Origin: Methanocorpusculum sp.
GTDB lineage: Archaea; Halobacteriota; Methanomicrobia; Methanomicrobiales; Methanocorpusculaceae
Direction: 5' to 3'
DNA: 64,000 nt
Assembly (NCBI GenBank): GCA_017408885.1
Contig: JAFQTT010000006.1
Location: forward strand, 1 to 64,000
Shown here: positions 42,012 to 51,075 of the stretch, in pieces
Layout: every line of letters starts with the position of its first letter
Numbering within the stretch: the first letter of the stretch is position 1
Translations under genes and position numbers: made by a program
The notes under the pieces: generated by a model
What the model was told of the DNA's origin: nothing
Seen by the model: only the letters and a program-made list of their open reading frames with translations
Database searches by the model: none

Positions 42012-42026
42012 TGCTACATGTTAGCA
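42012..42026. promoter_or_regulatory. aro operon operator, distal copy
   Basis: Second identical TGCTACATGTTAGCA, 15 bases upstream of the TATA box. Two sites on either side of the promoter allow looping repression or activation from the upstream site and repression from the other. Confidence 0.6.
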
Positions 42027-42094
42027 ACGCGCACAATCATTTGATTTTGTGAGGATGGGGGTAATGTCAATACTTACACAAAAACGAAAAAAAA

Positions 42095-43384
42095 TTAAAT
42101 GACCTGAAGGTCAGGGATTCTCATCTGCGGAACAAGTGCCCCGCTGAATGCTTTTGCCGACTGAGAAATAGTAATCTCGCCTTTTAAGATATCAAAGACA
42201 TTTCCTGCAAGCATCGCCTTCTTTACCGGACGGTTAAGCTTACCTCCTTCAGCAATGAAAGCATTTGCAACCTCTACAGAAAACTCTCCTGTAAGAGGGT
42301 TTGCTGTATGTGCTCCAATAACCTCTTTTACAAAAAGACATGGACGCTCGAGAACATTCTCTCTCGGAGCAGAAATTGTCAAGCAGTGCGGAGCAATAGT
42401 TGTAGTTCCGTTTCCTGCTCTGAGTGCATTTCCGGTAGTTACAGTGCCTGCCTGCGCTGCCGTCTTTTTATCGTAAAGGAATGAAGTTAAAACTCCGTCT
42501 TTTACGATGTCGAGCTTCTTTGTCGGAGTTCCTTCAGTATCAAAGCGTCTCCATGAATCTCCGGCCTCCTCCATTGGTGAGTCAGAGAATGAGATTTTCG
42601 GATTTGCAACCTCAGTACCTAAGGAATTTGCATAGATGGACTTTCCGGTTAACACATTTCTGCCGTTTACCGCATCAGAGAAAAGCTCATAGATGAGTGA
42701 ATCAACCACGTTCTCAGAAAAGACAACATCATACTTCTTTGACTCGATTGTTTCTCCGCCTCTGGATGCTGTTGCATAGAATGCAGTCTGCTCACCAATT
42801 TTTTCCGGATTAAGACGGGAAGCAAACGGAGCAGAATCACCGTCATATCCGGTAGAACCATCACATATTGCATCGATTCCAAGCGAGATATCAGTAAATT
42901 TACGCTCAAGCCATACTCCATTTGAGTTTGCAAGAACTGACGAGCCCTTCATCAGCGTAACGCCTGCGGTAACAACTCTGGCTTCAGAATACTTCTCAGC
43001 TCCGGCATTCATGCGTGACAGATATTCTGCGGCTGTATCTGCTGAGATTTCAAGTGTCTCATCATACGGATCTTTTCCAGATGCAATCTCTTCTTTTCCA
43101 GGAAGTCCGTTCCATCCTTCAATCTTTTCCGAAAGATTTGCAGACGAAACTGCTGCCTTCATCGCATCGCCGATTCTTGTCGGATCAGATGTTGCAGAAA
43201 CCCCAATCTTCCCATCCTTAATCACACGAATGTAGATATTCTGTCCTGCATGTTCAAAGACAGAAGATACTGCCATCTGACGCTGTTCAAGAGACAAATC
43301 CTCATAGCGTGAGACATAGACCTCTACTTCATCAGCAAAGACCTGCCCCTGACGAAGAATTGCGTCAACATCAATTTCACTCAT
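42095..43384 (-). CDS. pmbA: TldD/PmbA family protein, PmbA type
   Basis: 429 residues from the ATG of MSEIDVDAILRQGQVF, which has GGAGGTG in front; a start five codons earlier (43399) would lie over that site. It is the non-metal partner of the TldD-TldE protease pair: it lacks HExxxH but has the PmbA-typical FSENVVDSLIYELFSDAVNG and FLYDKKTAAQAGTVTTGNALRAG. It works as a heterodimer with TldD to process peptides such as modified peptides or gyrase inhibitors in bacteria; role in archaea unclear. The stop TAA runs straight into eight T residues. Confidence 0.88.
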   Translation of the reverse strand: MSEIDVDAILRQGQVFADEVEVYVSRYEDLSLEQRQMAVSSVFEHAGQNIYIRVIKDGKIGVSATSDPTRIGDAMKAAVSSANLSEKIEGWNGLPGKEEIASGKDPYDETLEISADTAAEYLSRMNAGAEKYSEARVVTAGVTLMKGSSVLANSNGVWLERKFTDISLGIDAICDGSTGYDGDSAPFASRLNPEKIGEQTAFYATASRGGETIESKKYDVVFSENVVDSLIYELFSDAVNGRNVLTGKSIYANSLGTEVANPKISFSDSPMEEAGDSWRRFDTEGTPTKKLDIVKDGVLTSFLYDKKTAAQAGTVTTGNALRAGNGTTTIAPHCLTISAPRENVLERPCLFVKEVIGAHTANPLTGEFSVEVANAFIAEGGKLNRPVKKAMLAGNVFDILKGEITISQSAKAFSGALVPQMRIPDLQVI

Positions 43385-44714
43385 TTCCTGCACCTCCAAC
43401 GGTTGCTTCTGTCAGATACACGTGCGGCGCTCCGTCTGAAACTGGCACTGCCTGCCCTTTTCCGCACATTCCAGAAGACATCTTTCTCTCTTTGCCGCAT
43501 AATGCAATGTTGTGGAGAACTGATAAGATATCTCCGGAAAGCGAAACATCACGAAGCATGCGTGTGGTTTCCCCATTCTCGATTAAGTATCCATACTTTG
43601 CATTGAACTGGAAAACTCCACGTCCCGGGTCAACCTGCCCTCCGCGCGAACCGATTAAGAGAACTCCGTTTTTACAGGTCTCAAGAATCTCATCGTAGGA
43701 AGCATCACCTTCTTTGATGTATGTGTTGCTCATACGAACAAGAGGATTCATTCCAGGCTCAGCTCTTGCGTGTCCTGCCTCACCGGTATCCAGACCTACA
43801 GCCGCCAGCGTCTCACGCGAGTGCATAAACTGATTTACAACACCATTCTTAATGAGCTCAACCGGGCCTGCAGCAACTCCTTCTGCATCGAATGGTTCAT
43901 ACCCGTATCCATGCATGGACGGGTCATCTATAATTGTCACAAGTTTTGATCCAACCTGCTGACCTAATTTATCTCCTAAGACCGATACACCATCTCTGAT
44001 CTGGTCTCCCTCACTTGCATGACCTACTGCTTCGTGAGCGAACACTCCGCCGATTGCCGGATCAAGAACAGCAGGCATCTTGCCTCCTGGAACTGCAGAT
44101 GCAGACAAGAGGTCAACTGCCGTCTTGGAACACAGCTCTCCTTTGTTTATGTAATCGGTAATCCGCAGAGGTCCGACAACTGCTTCCTGCTCATAGTTCA
44201 TCTGCATATCAGCACCGCGTACAGCCACAGAACTTACAGTAAAAAGAGTTCTGCATACTGAAGACTCTGCTTCATATCCATTACAGTCTTCGAAAAAGAC
44301 TGTCTGGTACTGCTCTGCATAGCGTGCTGATGTTGCTGCAATCTCATCAATGCGTGCGGCTTTTTCTAAGAGCAGAAGATCTGCTGCCTTCTCTTCTAAA
44401 GGACGCTCGGCCTGTTCTTTTGCTGCTGCATTCCACGAGCGTGGAACTCCGTATGGAACATCAGCAATATCAGCTTTTACGGTTGCGAGTTTTGCGGCCC
44501 GTGCAGCTCTTTCGATTGCTTCTTTCTTTGCCTTTTCATCGTCCATATCAAATGGAGAGATACAGCAGTACCCCCATCCATTTTCTCCAAGAACGCGGAC
44601 TAATGCTTTTCCATAGTAGGATGAACCGGCATTCTCAATTGTACCGTTTTCTATCTGGATTGATGTGGTATCGCCGTTTACACAGCGGATATCATAATAT
44701 CGTATTTTGTCCAT
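43377..44714 (-). CDS. tldD: TldD metalloprotease
   Basis: 445 residues with the zinc-binding HEAVGHASEGD motif (HExxxH, about residues 225-235) and C-terminal Cys-containing IALCGKERKMSSGMCGKGQAVPVSDGAP. It is the catalytic half of the TldD/TldE pair. Its 3' end overlaps pmbA by eight bases. Its start region is followed upstream by a U-tract belonging to the phosphoesterase gene. Confidence 0.9.
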   Translation of the reverse strand: MDKIRYYDIRCVNGDTTSIQIENGTIENAGSSYYGKALVRVLGENGWGYCCISPFDMDDEKAKKEAIERAARAAKLATVKADIADVPYGVPRSWNAAAKEQAERPLEEKAADLLLLEKAARIDEIAATSARYAEQYQTVFFEDCNGYEAESSVCRTLFTVSSVAVRGADMQMNYEQEAVVGPLRITDYINKGELCSKTAVDLLSASAVPGGKMPAVLDPAIGGVFAHEAVGHASEGDQIRDGVSVLGDKLGQQVGSKLVTIIDDPSMHGYGYEPFDAEGVAAGPVELIKNGVVNQFMHSRETLAAVGLDTGEAGHARAEPGMNPLVRMSNTYIKEGDASYDEILETCKNGVLLIGSRGGQVDPGRGVFQFNAKYGYLIENGETTRMLRDVSLSGDILSVLHNIALCGKERKMSSGMCGKGQAVPVSDGAPHVYLTEATVGGAGNE

Positions 44715-44800
44715 CTTTCTCTGATGATGTATTTGTCTCCTATGTATGAAAGGGTTTTCTTATGCCGCCTATACAATGGAGTAAAAAAAAGTGTTTTGGA

Positions 44801-45469
44801 TTATTCCTGCTCTACTTCGTCACGGATATTTTTCAGGATAATCTCAGGCTCATTTTCGTCATCGAGAATAATCACTGCATAATTTCCTTCCTTTGCAGGT
44901 CCTGGGTTTACACAGATTCTGCCGTTTAATTCAGACACAGCACGCTGTTCGTGAATATGTCCGCAGCAGATTATGTCAAACTCACGAACAACCGCTGCTG
45001 CAGAGTGACAACCCACGTGTACATCAGGGGCAACTTCATCGAGTACTCCATACGGCGGTGCATGAGTTAAGAGAATGTTCCAGTGGTTCTTTTTCATCTC
45101 AGAAAGCATTGAGGAAAGCATTTCTGCAATCTCATCTTCCTGGTGTTCAAACGGAGTTCCAAACGGAGACGGGTTTGAACCTCCAAGTCCTGCAATTGTG
45201 ACATCTCCCATATCAAATGTCTTTTTGTGGACAGATACTGCCGCAGATGCCTCAAAAACCTGGAGAATCTCACGATTGTCACAGTTTCCCGGAACTACAA
45301 AAGTCGGGGCAGGAATCTCATCGAGGAATGGAATTACTCCGTCAAGGCTTTGTCCTAAGTCTGTTACATCTCCTCCGATTAAGACCATGTCCGGGTCTTC
45401 ACGCTCAAAAATCGAAAGGGCTGCATCAGTATTCCCATGAATATCTGTGAGAAAAACAATCTCAGTCAT
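44801..45469 (-). CDS. Metallophosphoesterase (calcineurin-like)
   Basis: 222 residues with the full dimetal motif set: LTDIHGN, IGGDVTD, VVPGNCDN, LTHAPP and CGHIHEQ. Likely a soluble phosphodiesterase of the YfcE/ICC-like group; substrate unknown. Single gene. A perfect 7-bp inverted repeat lies 26-46 bases before its ATG. Confidence 0.85.
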   Translation of the reverse strand: MTEIVFLTDIHGNTDAALSIFEREDPDMVLIGGDVTDLGQSLDGVIPFLDEIPAPTFVVPGNCDNREILQVFEASAAVSVHKKTFDMGDVTIAGLGGSNPSPFGTPFEHQEDEIAEMLSSMLSEMKKNHWNILLTHAPPYGVLDEVAPDVHVGCHSAAAVVREFDIICCGHIHEQRAVSELNGRICVNPGPAKEGNYAVIILDDENEPEIILKNIRDEVEQE

Positions 45470-45494
45470 TAATAGTATTTGGGATGTTATCAGA

Positions 45495-45515
45495 TATCAA
45501 GTTCATGCCTTGATA
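45495..45515. promoter_or_regulatory. Inverted repeat upstream of the phosphoesterase gene
   Basis: TATCAAG and CTTGATA form perfect 7-bp arms around TTCATGC. Its position 26 bases before the start codon suggests an operator overlapping the promoter. Confidence 0.4.
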
Positions 45516-45543
45516 GTGCCGACAATACATACTGAACCATAGT

Positions 45544-45574
45544 AAAAAAATAGGTGTTTGATACCTTAAAGGTA
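45544..45574 (-). terminator. Terminator of valS
   Basis: Directly after the valS stop, TACCTT-T-AAGGTA (minus strand; 45562-45574) forms a perfect palindrome, followed after 11 bases by seven T residues (45544-45550). Confidence 0.5.
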
Positions 45575-45576
45575 AC

Positions 45577-48174
45577 TTACTGTCTCTGTACAGTAATCAT
45601 GACGTCATCAGCCTGGATGACATCGACTTCCTGACCGGAAACTGTGTAGGTGTAGGTGACCTTCCATGCATCTTCCGGAACAGCGATTTCCTCTCCGTCT
45701 GCGACAACGACTGCCGGCGGAGTAATCTTGTCCTCATCAGATAATGCCTGAACTGCCTTCATGAAAGCTCCTGCCTTTGCACGGAGAGTCTTTCCGACAA
45801 CACTCTTGTTGAATACAACATCTCCAACCTTCTTTTCGAGTGCCGGCTCTTCAGCCTTCCAGATAACCTCAGCATTCATGGTTCTTCCAAGGTCGCCAGC
45901 GTCATCGATGTCATGGTTTGGAGTGTAGATAGTGACAACACCAAGCGGTGCGTTTAACGCAAGGCCTGCATCGTGCTTGTACTTTCTAAGGACGCCTGCC
46001 ATCTTGACAACTAAATCACCATCGCGGAGTGCTGCTTCATCCTCGATGGAGAAGGTGGTCCACGGGTGGTCGATGATTCTCTTGCCGCCGGATAAGTGGT
46101 GGTAGCATTCCTGTGCGAAGAATGGAATGTACGGGGCAAGCATGGTGCACATGGCATCGAGCGTGGTCTCAAGCGTGTAAACAGCGCCTGCTCTCTCCGG
46201 CTCTTCGCTGTAGAGTCTGCCCTTGACGAACTCGAGGTACTCGTCTGCCATGATGTTCCAGGCAAAGTCACGGACAATCTTTAATCCCTTGTCGAAGAGA
46301 TAAGATTCCATTGCCTCGGTAACGTCAGCTACAGTCTTGGAGAGGTTTGCAAGCATCCAGCGGTCGATAAGAGTGGACGGTGCGTCAGTCTTTGGAACAG
46401 GAGACTCCTTCTGAATCTGGGAGAGAGAGAATCTGACGATGTTCCACATCTTGGTCTGGAAACGGGATGCGGCAACGACATCGTTCCAGTTGAAGAGAAT
46501 ATCCTGTCCGGTGGAAGATCCTGCTGCTGCCCACTGTCTGAGTGCGTCAACACCGTATGGTCCCATAACATCTTCCGGACCGATAACGTTGTCGCGGGAC
46601 TTGGACATCTTGAATCCGTCCTCACCTAAGACCATACCGTTGATTAAGATACCGTCCCACGGCTTTTCGCCGAGGAGCGCCATGCTTCGGAGGATGGTGT
46701 AGAATGCCCAGGTTCTGATGATGTCGTGACCCTGCGGGCGAATCTGTGCCGGGAAGTACGGCGGCATGCCGCTTCCGTCCCATCCGGTAACGTGAAGGTC
46801 TGTGATAGAGGAATCCATCCAGGTATCAAGAACATCAGTCTCACCGGTGAAGGATGTGCTTCCGCACTTCGGGCATGCGTGCTTTGGTTTGTCGATGGTC
46901 GGGTCGATTGGAAGGTCTGCTTCGTCCGGGAGAATCATTTCACCGCACTCATCGCAGAACCAGACCGGAATCGGGGTTGCGAAGAGTCTCTGGCGGGAGA
47001 TACACCAGTCCCACTCCATCTGTTCTGCCCAGTTTTCGAGACGCTGAAGCATGTGTTCAGGATACCACTTAATCTCGCGGGCGGCTTTGACGATTTCGTC
47101 TCCCTTGACTTTAACGAACCACTGTCTCTCGGAGAGAATCTCGATTGGGGTTTTACATCTCCAGCATCCTCCAACTCTCTGCTGAATCTTCTTCTGGTCC
47201 TTTAAGATGCCCATTGCACGCATGTCTTCGAGGATTGCCGCACGTCCTTCCTTAGCGGTCATTCCTTCGTATTTGCCGCAGATGGCAGTTAAGGTTCCCT
47301 TCGGAGTAAGAGCCTTTCTAAGCGGTAAGTGGTGCTTCTTCCACCAGAACACATCAGTCTTGTCACCGAAGGTACAGATCATGACAGCGCCGGAACCGAA
47401 TTCCATGTCAACTGCATCGTCTGCAATGATGGTTACTTCGTGTCCGAAGATTGGAACCTTTAGGGTGTTTCCAACGATAGATTTGTAGCGGTCATCGTCC
47501 GGATGGACAGCTACAGCAACACAGGCAGCGAGGAGCTCAGGTCTGGTGGTTGCAATCTCAAGTCCGTCGAAATCAAAGTAGTTGAGATATGTTTCGCCGT
47601 CGTAGTAGGAAACTTCAGCAAATGCGATTGCAGTCTCACAGCGGGTACAGAAGTTTACCGGATGTTCATCCTGATAGATGTAGCCTGCTTTGAGCATACG
47701 AAGGAAGGAGAGCTGAGTCTTTCCGTAGTAGTACGGCTCCATGGTGATGTATTCATTACTCCAGTCAACGGAGAATCCCATGGTGCGAAGAGACTGTCTC
47801 ATCTTTTCGATGTTTTCGACGGTGAGTTCACGGCACATTCTTCTGAACTCTTCACGGCTGACATCATTTTTGGTGATGTTGTGGATTTCTTCGACTTTAA
47901 CTTCAGTCGGAAGTCCGTGACAGTCCCAGCCCTGCGGGAACATGACGTTGTATCCGGTCATGCGTTTGTAGCGGGCGATGATATCCATATAGACCCAGTT
48001 TAACGCGTGTCCGATGTGCAGTTTTCCTGTCGGATACGGCGGAGGGGTGTCGATTACATATTGCGGTTTTTTCGAGTCTTTCTCGAAATAGAAGTCGCTG
48101 TCGTCCCACTGGTCAAGCCAGCGTTTCTCGACAGCTGCAAAGTCATAATTCTTTGGAAGCTCCTCAAGAGACAT
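45577..48174 (-). CDS. valS: Valyl-tRNA synthetase
   Basis: 865 residues, class I synthetase. HIGH motif in [15 protein letters not shown] (near residue 50), the editing CP1 domain ([30 protein letters not shown]), an internal zinc site (CPKCGSTSF and CDECGEM), KMSKS in [11 protein letters not shown] and the anticodon-binding helical domain. It charges tRNA-Val in the cytosol. A 10-bp palindrome lies in its promoter region. Confidence 0.95.
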   Translation of the reverse strand: MSLEELPKNYDFAAVEKRWLDQWDDSDFYFEKDSKKPQYVIDTPPPYPTGKLHIGHALNWVYMDIIARYKRMTGYNVMFPQGWDCHGLPTEVKVEEIHNITKNDVSREEFRRMCRELTVENIEKMRQSLRTMGFSVDWSNEYITMEPYYYGKTQLSFLRMLKAGYIYQDEHPVNFCTRCETAIAFAEVSYYDGETYLNYFDFDGLEIATTRPELLAACVAVAVHPDDDRYKSIVGNTLKVPIFGHEVTIIADDAVDMEFGSGAVMICTFGDKTDVFWWKKHHLPLRKALTPKGTLTAICGKYEGMTAKEGRAAILEDMRAMGILKDQKKIQQRVGGCWRCKTPIEILSERQWFVKVKGDEIVKAAREIKWYPEHMLQRLENWAEQMEWDWCISRQRLFATPIPVWFCDECGEMILPDEADLPIDPTIDKPKHACPKCGSTSFTGETDVLDTWMDSSITDLHVTGWDGSGMPPYFPAQIRPQGHDIIRTWAFYTILRSMALLGEKPWDGILINGMVLGEDGFKMSKSRDNVIGPEDVMGPYGVDALRQWAAAGSSTGQDILFNWNDVVAASRFQTKMWNIVRFSLSQIQKESPVPKTDAPSTLIDRWMLANLSKTVADVTEAMESYLFDKGLKIVRDFAWNIMADEYLEFVKGRLYSEEPERAGAVYTLETTLDAMCTMLAPYIPFFAQECYHHLSGGKRIIDHPWTTFSIEDEAALRDGDLVVKMAGVLRKYKHDAGLALNAPLGVVTIYTPNHDIDDAGDLGRTMNAEVIWKAEEPALEKKVGDVVFNKSVVGKTLRAKAGAFMKAVQALSDEDKITPPAVVVADGEEIAVPEDAWKVTYTYTVSGQEVDVIQADDVMITVQRQ

Positions 48175-48208
48175 GTGGGGTTATATTTGTCTCTAATCCC
48201 TTATTATT

Positions 48209-48218
48209 ATCACGTGAT
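48209..48218. promoter_or_regulatory. 10-bp palindrome upstream of valS
   Basis: ATCACGTGAT is a perfect palindrome 35-44 bases before the valS ATG, beside the AT-rich likely TATA region (AATAATAATAA on the minus strand). Possible regulator site. Confidence 0.3.
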
Positions 48219-48280
48219 GTGTGTCTGATGATGAATCGTCCACACCAAGACTTTATACAGTTTCCACGCACATTTTTAAT

Positions 48281-48343
48281 GGGCAAATGATGATAGTTAC
48301 CCCCGCTGAGATTCGTCAGTGATGACGCAGGGTTCTGATGCCT
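48281..48343 (+). ncRNA. Box C/D guide sRNA
   Basis: All four boxes are present in order: C ATGATGA (48287-48293), D' CTGA (48306-48309), C' GTGATGA (48319-48325), D CTGA (48335-48338), closed by a GGCA/TGCC stem (48282-48285 with 48339-48342) and followed by a T-run. Spacings are 12, 9 and 9 nt. The D' guide (TAGTTACCCCCG) is complementary to CGGGGGUAACUA, the conserved helix 69 sequence of 23S rRNA. By the fifth-nucleotide rule it would direct 2'-O-methylation near E. coli position 1909. The D guide (CGCAGGGTT) has no target I can name. A TATA-like CTTTATACAG lies about 30 bases upstream. Confidence 0.85.
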
Positions 48344-48390
48344 AACTTTTTTGAATCATAATGTTTGACTCTCTTTTCATGAACTGTTTC

Positions 48391-48405
48391 GTGTACTATA
48401 TACAC
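48391..48405. promoter_or_regulatory. Palindrome over the gfcR TATA box
   Basis: GTGTACTATATACAC has GTGTA/TACAC arms around CTATA, so the palindrome contains the TATA box of gfcR, 23-37 bases before its ATG. It fits autorepression by the DNA-binding product. Confidence 0.5.
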
Positions 48406-48427
48406 TTCAAAAACCAACATAATACAC

Positions 48428-49024
48428 ATGTCTTCATTAGAAGAACTCATGGAAAAAGCACGGATGCTCCATGCTGAAGGACATCCGACAGGTCAGATTG
48501 CTGACGAGCTCAGCTTATCCACTGACACCATCACCTGGATGTTAACTCAGGGCAAGAGTAATGCATCCGCACCAAAAGATGTACACATCGACTGGACCGT
48601 TGTAAGTTCCGATGCAAAACTCTTAAGCAGTATTGCATCAATGCTCTTGGTCAACTTCGACAACAACTGTGCAGAAGACGAAGAAGTCGAAGCAGTTGTC
48701 GGTGTTGACGCCGCAGGAATTCCGCTTGGAACCTTAATGGCTGCCGAGTATGGATTAAACCTCGCAATCTACCACCCGTCCAAACACAACGCCGACACCA
48801 ACTGCGGAAGTATCTCCGGAAACTTCAGCAAGGTCACCGGAAAGCGCTGTCTTATCGTAGATGACTGCATCACAACCGGCAACACCTTAGCAGAAATCGT
48901 CACTTACCTCCGCCGCCACAAGGCATACCCGGTAGGTATCTGCGTCCTCTTTGATAAGCGCGGTGTAAGAGAAATCGAGGGAGTTCCAGTCTACCCGCTC
49001 TTTAGCGTTAAACGTATCGACTAA
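48428..49024 (+). CDS. gfcR: GfcR-type transcription regulator (HTH plus PRTase domain)
   Basis: 198 residues. An N-terminal HTH (GHPTGQIADELSLSTDTITWML) is joined to an orotate phosphoribosyltransferase-like domain with the PRPP loop CLIVDDCITTGNTL (about 139-152). Haloarchaeal GfcR controls glucose and central carbon genes; in methanogens its regulon is not known to me. It may sense a phosphoribosyl or sugar phosphate ligand instead of making OMP. Its own TATA box is embedded in a palindrome. Confidence 0.82.
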   Translation: MSSLEELMEKARMLHAEGHPTGQIADELSLSTDTITWMLTQGKSNASAPKDVHIDWTVVSSDAKLLSSIASMLLVNFDNNCAEDEEVEAVVGVDAAGIPLGTLMAAEYGLNLAIYHPSKHNADTNCGSISGNFSKVTGKRCLIVDDCITTGNTLAEIVTYLRRHKAYPVGICVLFDKRGVREIEGVPVYPLFSVKRID

Positions 49025-49046
49025 TTGGACACACCAATACAACAGA

Positions 49047-49055
49047 TTTATATAG
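49047..49055 (+). promoter_or_regulatory. TATA box of the thermosome gene
   Basis: TTTATATAG lies 47-55 bases before the ATG. The expected leader of ~25-30 nt carries AGGAG as ribosome binding site at about 49087-49091. Confidence 0.65.
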
Positions 49056-49101
49056 ACGTCCAATCCACCATTTAATCACGAGTATAGGAGAATAACTAGT
49101 T

Positions 49102-50688
49102 ATGGCATACAATCCGAACCAGCCTGTCGTTATCTTCAAAGATAACGTCGAGCGTACCCCGGGACAGGAAGCACTCCGTTCCAATATTATGGCAGCAAAA
49201 GTTCTGGGAGCAACCGTCAGAACCACTCTTGGTCCGCGCGGTATGGACAAGATGCTTGTCGCAAAGGGAAGTGACGACATCGTCATTACCAACGACGGAG
49301 CAACCATCCTCCATGAACTTGCAGTCGAACACCCGGGAGCAAAACTCGTTGTTGAAGTCGCAGAGACTCAGGATGACGAGTGCGGAGACGGAACCACCAC
49401 CGCAGTTGTTATGATCGGTTCCTTAATGGAACAGGCAGAGAAACTCATCGATACCGGTGTCCACCCATCCATCATCGCAAAGGGATACAACCTTGGAATG
49501 AACAAGGCACTTGAAATCCTCGACTCTCTTGCAATCGATGTCACCCCGCAGGACAAGCCGATGCTTCTCCAGATTGCAAAGACCGCAATGACCGGAAAGT
49601 CCATCGAAAACATCATGGACCAGGCATGCGAAGTCATCGTCGATGCAGTCAGCACCGTCGCCGAAGAAAAGAACGGCAAGATGGAAATTAACGAGGACGA
49701 CATCTTAGTCAAGACCAAGCGTGCAGACAGCATGACTGCAGAGCTTGTCAAGGGTGTCTTAATCGACAAAGTAAGACCGGACTCTCTCATGCCGAAGAAG
49801 ATCGACGGCGTCCGTGCAGCATTCCTCTCCGGACCATTAGAGATCACCAAGACTCAGGCAAAGTCCAAGATTAAGATTCAGTCTGCAGATATGCTCTCCG
49901 CATTCTCCGAGGCAGAGCGTGCAAGACTTAAGGGAATGGCAGATGCATTCGCAGCAGCAGGTGTCAACCTCGTTCTCTGTACCAAGGGAATTGCAGATCC
50001 GGTACAGTACTACCTTGCAGCACAGGGTATCTACGCACTTGAGTTCGTTGCAGAGAAGGACTGTAAGTACGCAGCAAAGGCAACCGGCGGACAGATGATT
50101 AACAAGCCTGAGGACTTATCTGAGGATGTTATCGGAACCGCAGGCAAGCTCGAGATGGACGAAGAACTCGAGATGACCTTCATCTCTGAGTGCAAGGATC
50201 CAAAGGCAGTTACTATTCTCCTCCGCGGCTCTGCACAGCACTTAGTTGATGAACTTGAGCGTGCAGTCGAAGATGCAAAGCGTGTTGTCCAGGATGTTAT
50301 CGAGGACGGTTCCTACACCATCGGCGGAGCATCTGTTGAGACCGAACTCGCACTCAGACTCCGTGAGTACGCACAGACCGTCGGCGGTCGTGTTCAGCTT
50401 GCAATCGAGGGCTATGCAAAGGCATTCGAAATCATCCCGAAGACCTTAGCAGAGAACTCCGGATTCGATACTGTCGATAAAGTAATTGACCTCCGTCAGG
50501 CACACGCAACCGGAAACAAATATGCAGGTCTTGATGTCTTCACCGGTAAGGTTGTCGACATGAAAGAGCAGGGTGTTGTTGAGCCGAAGAGAGTAAAGCG
50601 TCAGGCAATTCAGAGCTCTTCTGAAACCGCAATCATCTTAATCCGCATTGATGATATGATGGTTTCCAAGGGCGCAGGCCAGATGTAA
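49102..50688 (+). CDS. Thermosome subunit (group II chaperonin)
   Basis: 528 residues with the signature segments: TTLGPRGMDKMLV, NDGATILHELAVEHPGAKLVVE, DDECGDGTTTAVVM (ATPase Asp) and the C-terminal VVDMKEQGVVEPKRVKRQAI. It folds proteins as a double ring in the cytosol. The usual long Gly/Met-rich tail is absent; the protein ends at SKGAGQM. Strong TATA box and ribosome binding site suit a highly expressed gene. Codon use is strongly C-ended compared with neighbours, also a sign of high expression. Confidence 0.95.
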   Translation: MAYNPNQPVVIFKDNVERTPGQEALRSNIMAAKVLGATVRTTLGPRGMDKMLVAKGSDDIVITNDGATILHELAVEHPGAKLVVEVAETQDDECGDGTTTAVVMIGSLMEQAEKLIDTGVHPSIIAKGYNLGMNKALEILDSLAIDVTPQDKPMLLQIAKTAMTGKSIENIMDQACEVIVDAVSTVAEEKNGKMEINEDDILVKTKRADSMTAELVKGVLIDKVRPDSLMPKKIDGVRAAFLSGPLEITKTQAKSKIKIQSADMLSAFSEAERARLKGMADAFAAAGVNLVLCTKGIADPVQYYLAAQGIYALEFVAEKDCKYAAKATGGQMINKPEDLSEDVIGTAGKLEMDEELEMTFISECKDPKAVTILLRGSAQHLVDELERAVEDAKRVVQDVIEDGSYTIGGASVETELALRLREYAQTVGGRVQLAIEGYAKAFEIIPKTLAENSGFDTVDKVIDLRQAHATGNKYAGLDVFTGKVVDMKEQGVVEPKRVKRQAIQSSSETAIILIRIDDMMVSKGAGQM

Positions 50689-50741
50689 ATACCAACCCCA
50701 TATCTTTTTTATAAAAGACGTTCAATAGGATAAGGCAGATT

Positions 50742-50825
50742 GCCGAGATAGTCTAGTCCGGAAGGGCGGTGGCCTCGAAAGCCTCTGGTGGTAACACCTC
50801 GGGAGTTCAAATCTCCCTCTCGGCG
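50742..50825 (+). tRNA. tRNA-Ser (CGA)
   Basis: 84 nt with acceptor arms GCCGAGA/TCTCGGC and discriminator G. The anticodon loop CTCGAAA gives anticodon CGA (reads UCG). A long variable arm (GGTGGTAACACC) marks a class II tRNA, and the T-arm is GGGAG-TTCAAAT-CTCCC. The anticodon stem has one T-T mismatch. CCA is not encoded. TTTATAAAA upstream is a likely TATA box. Confidence 0.92.
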
Positions 50826-50948
50826 CTTTGTGCGCGATTTTGTTTATTTTGTGTGTTTTTTGGAAATTCGTTTCTGCATCACACTTATGTCGCGATAAAA
50901 TCGAATCCCTTTAATACTTATACATCATTGTAATTAGTGCAACTCATT

Positions 50949-51020
50949 GCATCGATAGTGTAGTGGTTATCACTAGGCGTTGCCAACGCCTAAACTCGGG
51001 TTCGAGTCCCGGTCGATGCA
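50949..51020 (+). tRNA. tRNA-Gly (GCC)
   Basis: 72 nt with acceptor arms GCATCGA/TCGATGC and discriminator A. Anticodon stem AGGCG/CGCCT with loop TTGCCAA gives GCC (reads GGC/GGU). T-arm CGGG-TTCGAGT-CCCG. CCA is not encoded. The 123 bases between the two tRNAs hold T-runs and a TATA-like CTTATACAT, but no other gene. After it a T-rich stretch precedes the cyclo-ligase stop. Confidence 0.93.
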
Positions 51021-51075
51021 CTTCTTTTTCTTGTGTTTTCCAAAATTTATCAATCAGATTTGAATCAGTAGATTT

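Noticed and set aside
48215-48245. Second box C/D-like sequence (CTGATGATGA) near valS
   Set aside because: A C box match exists, but no D or D' box, closing stem or guide spacing follows.
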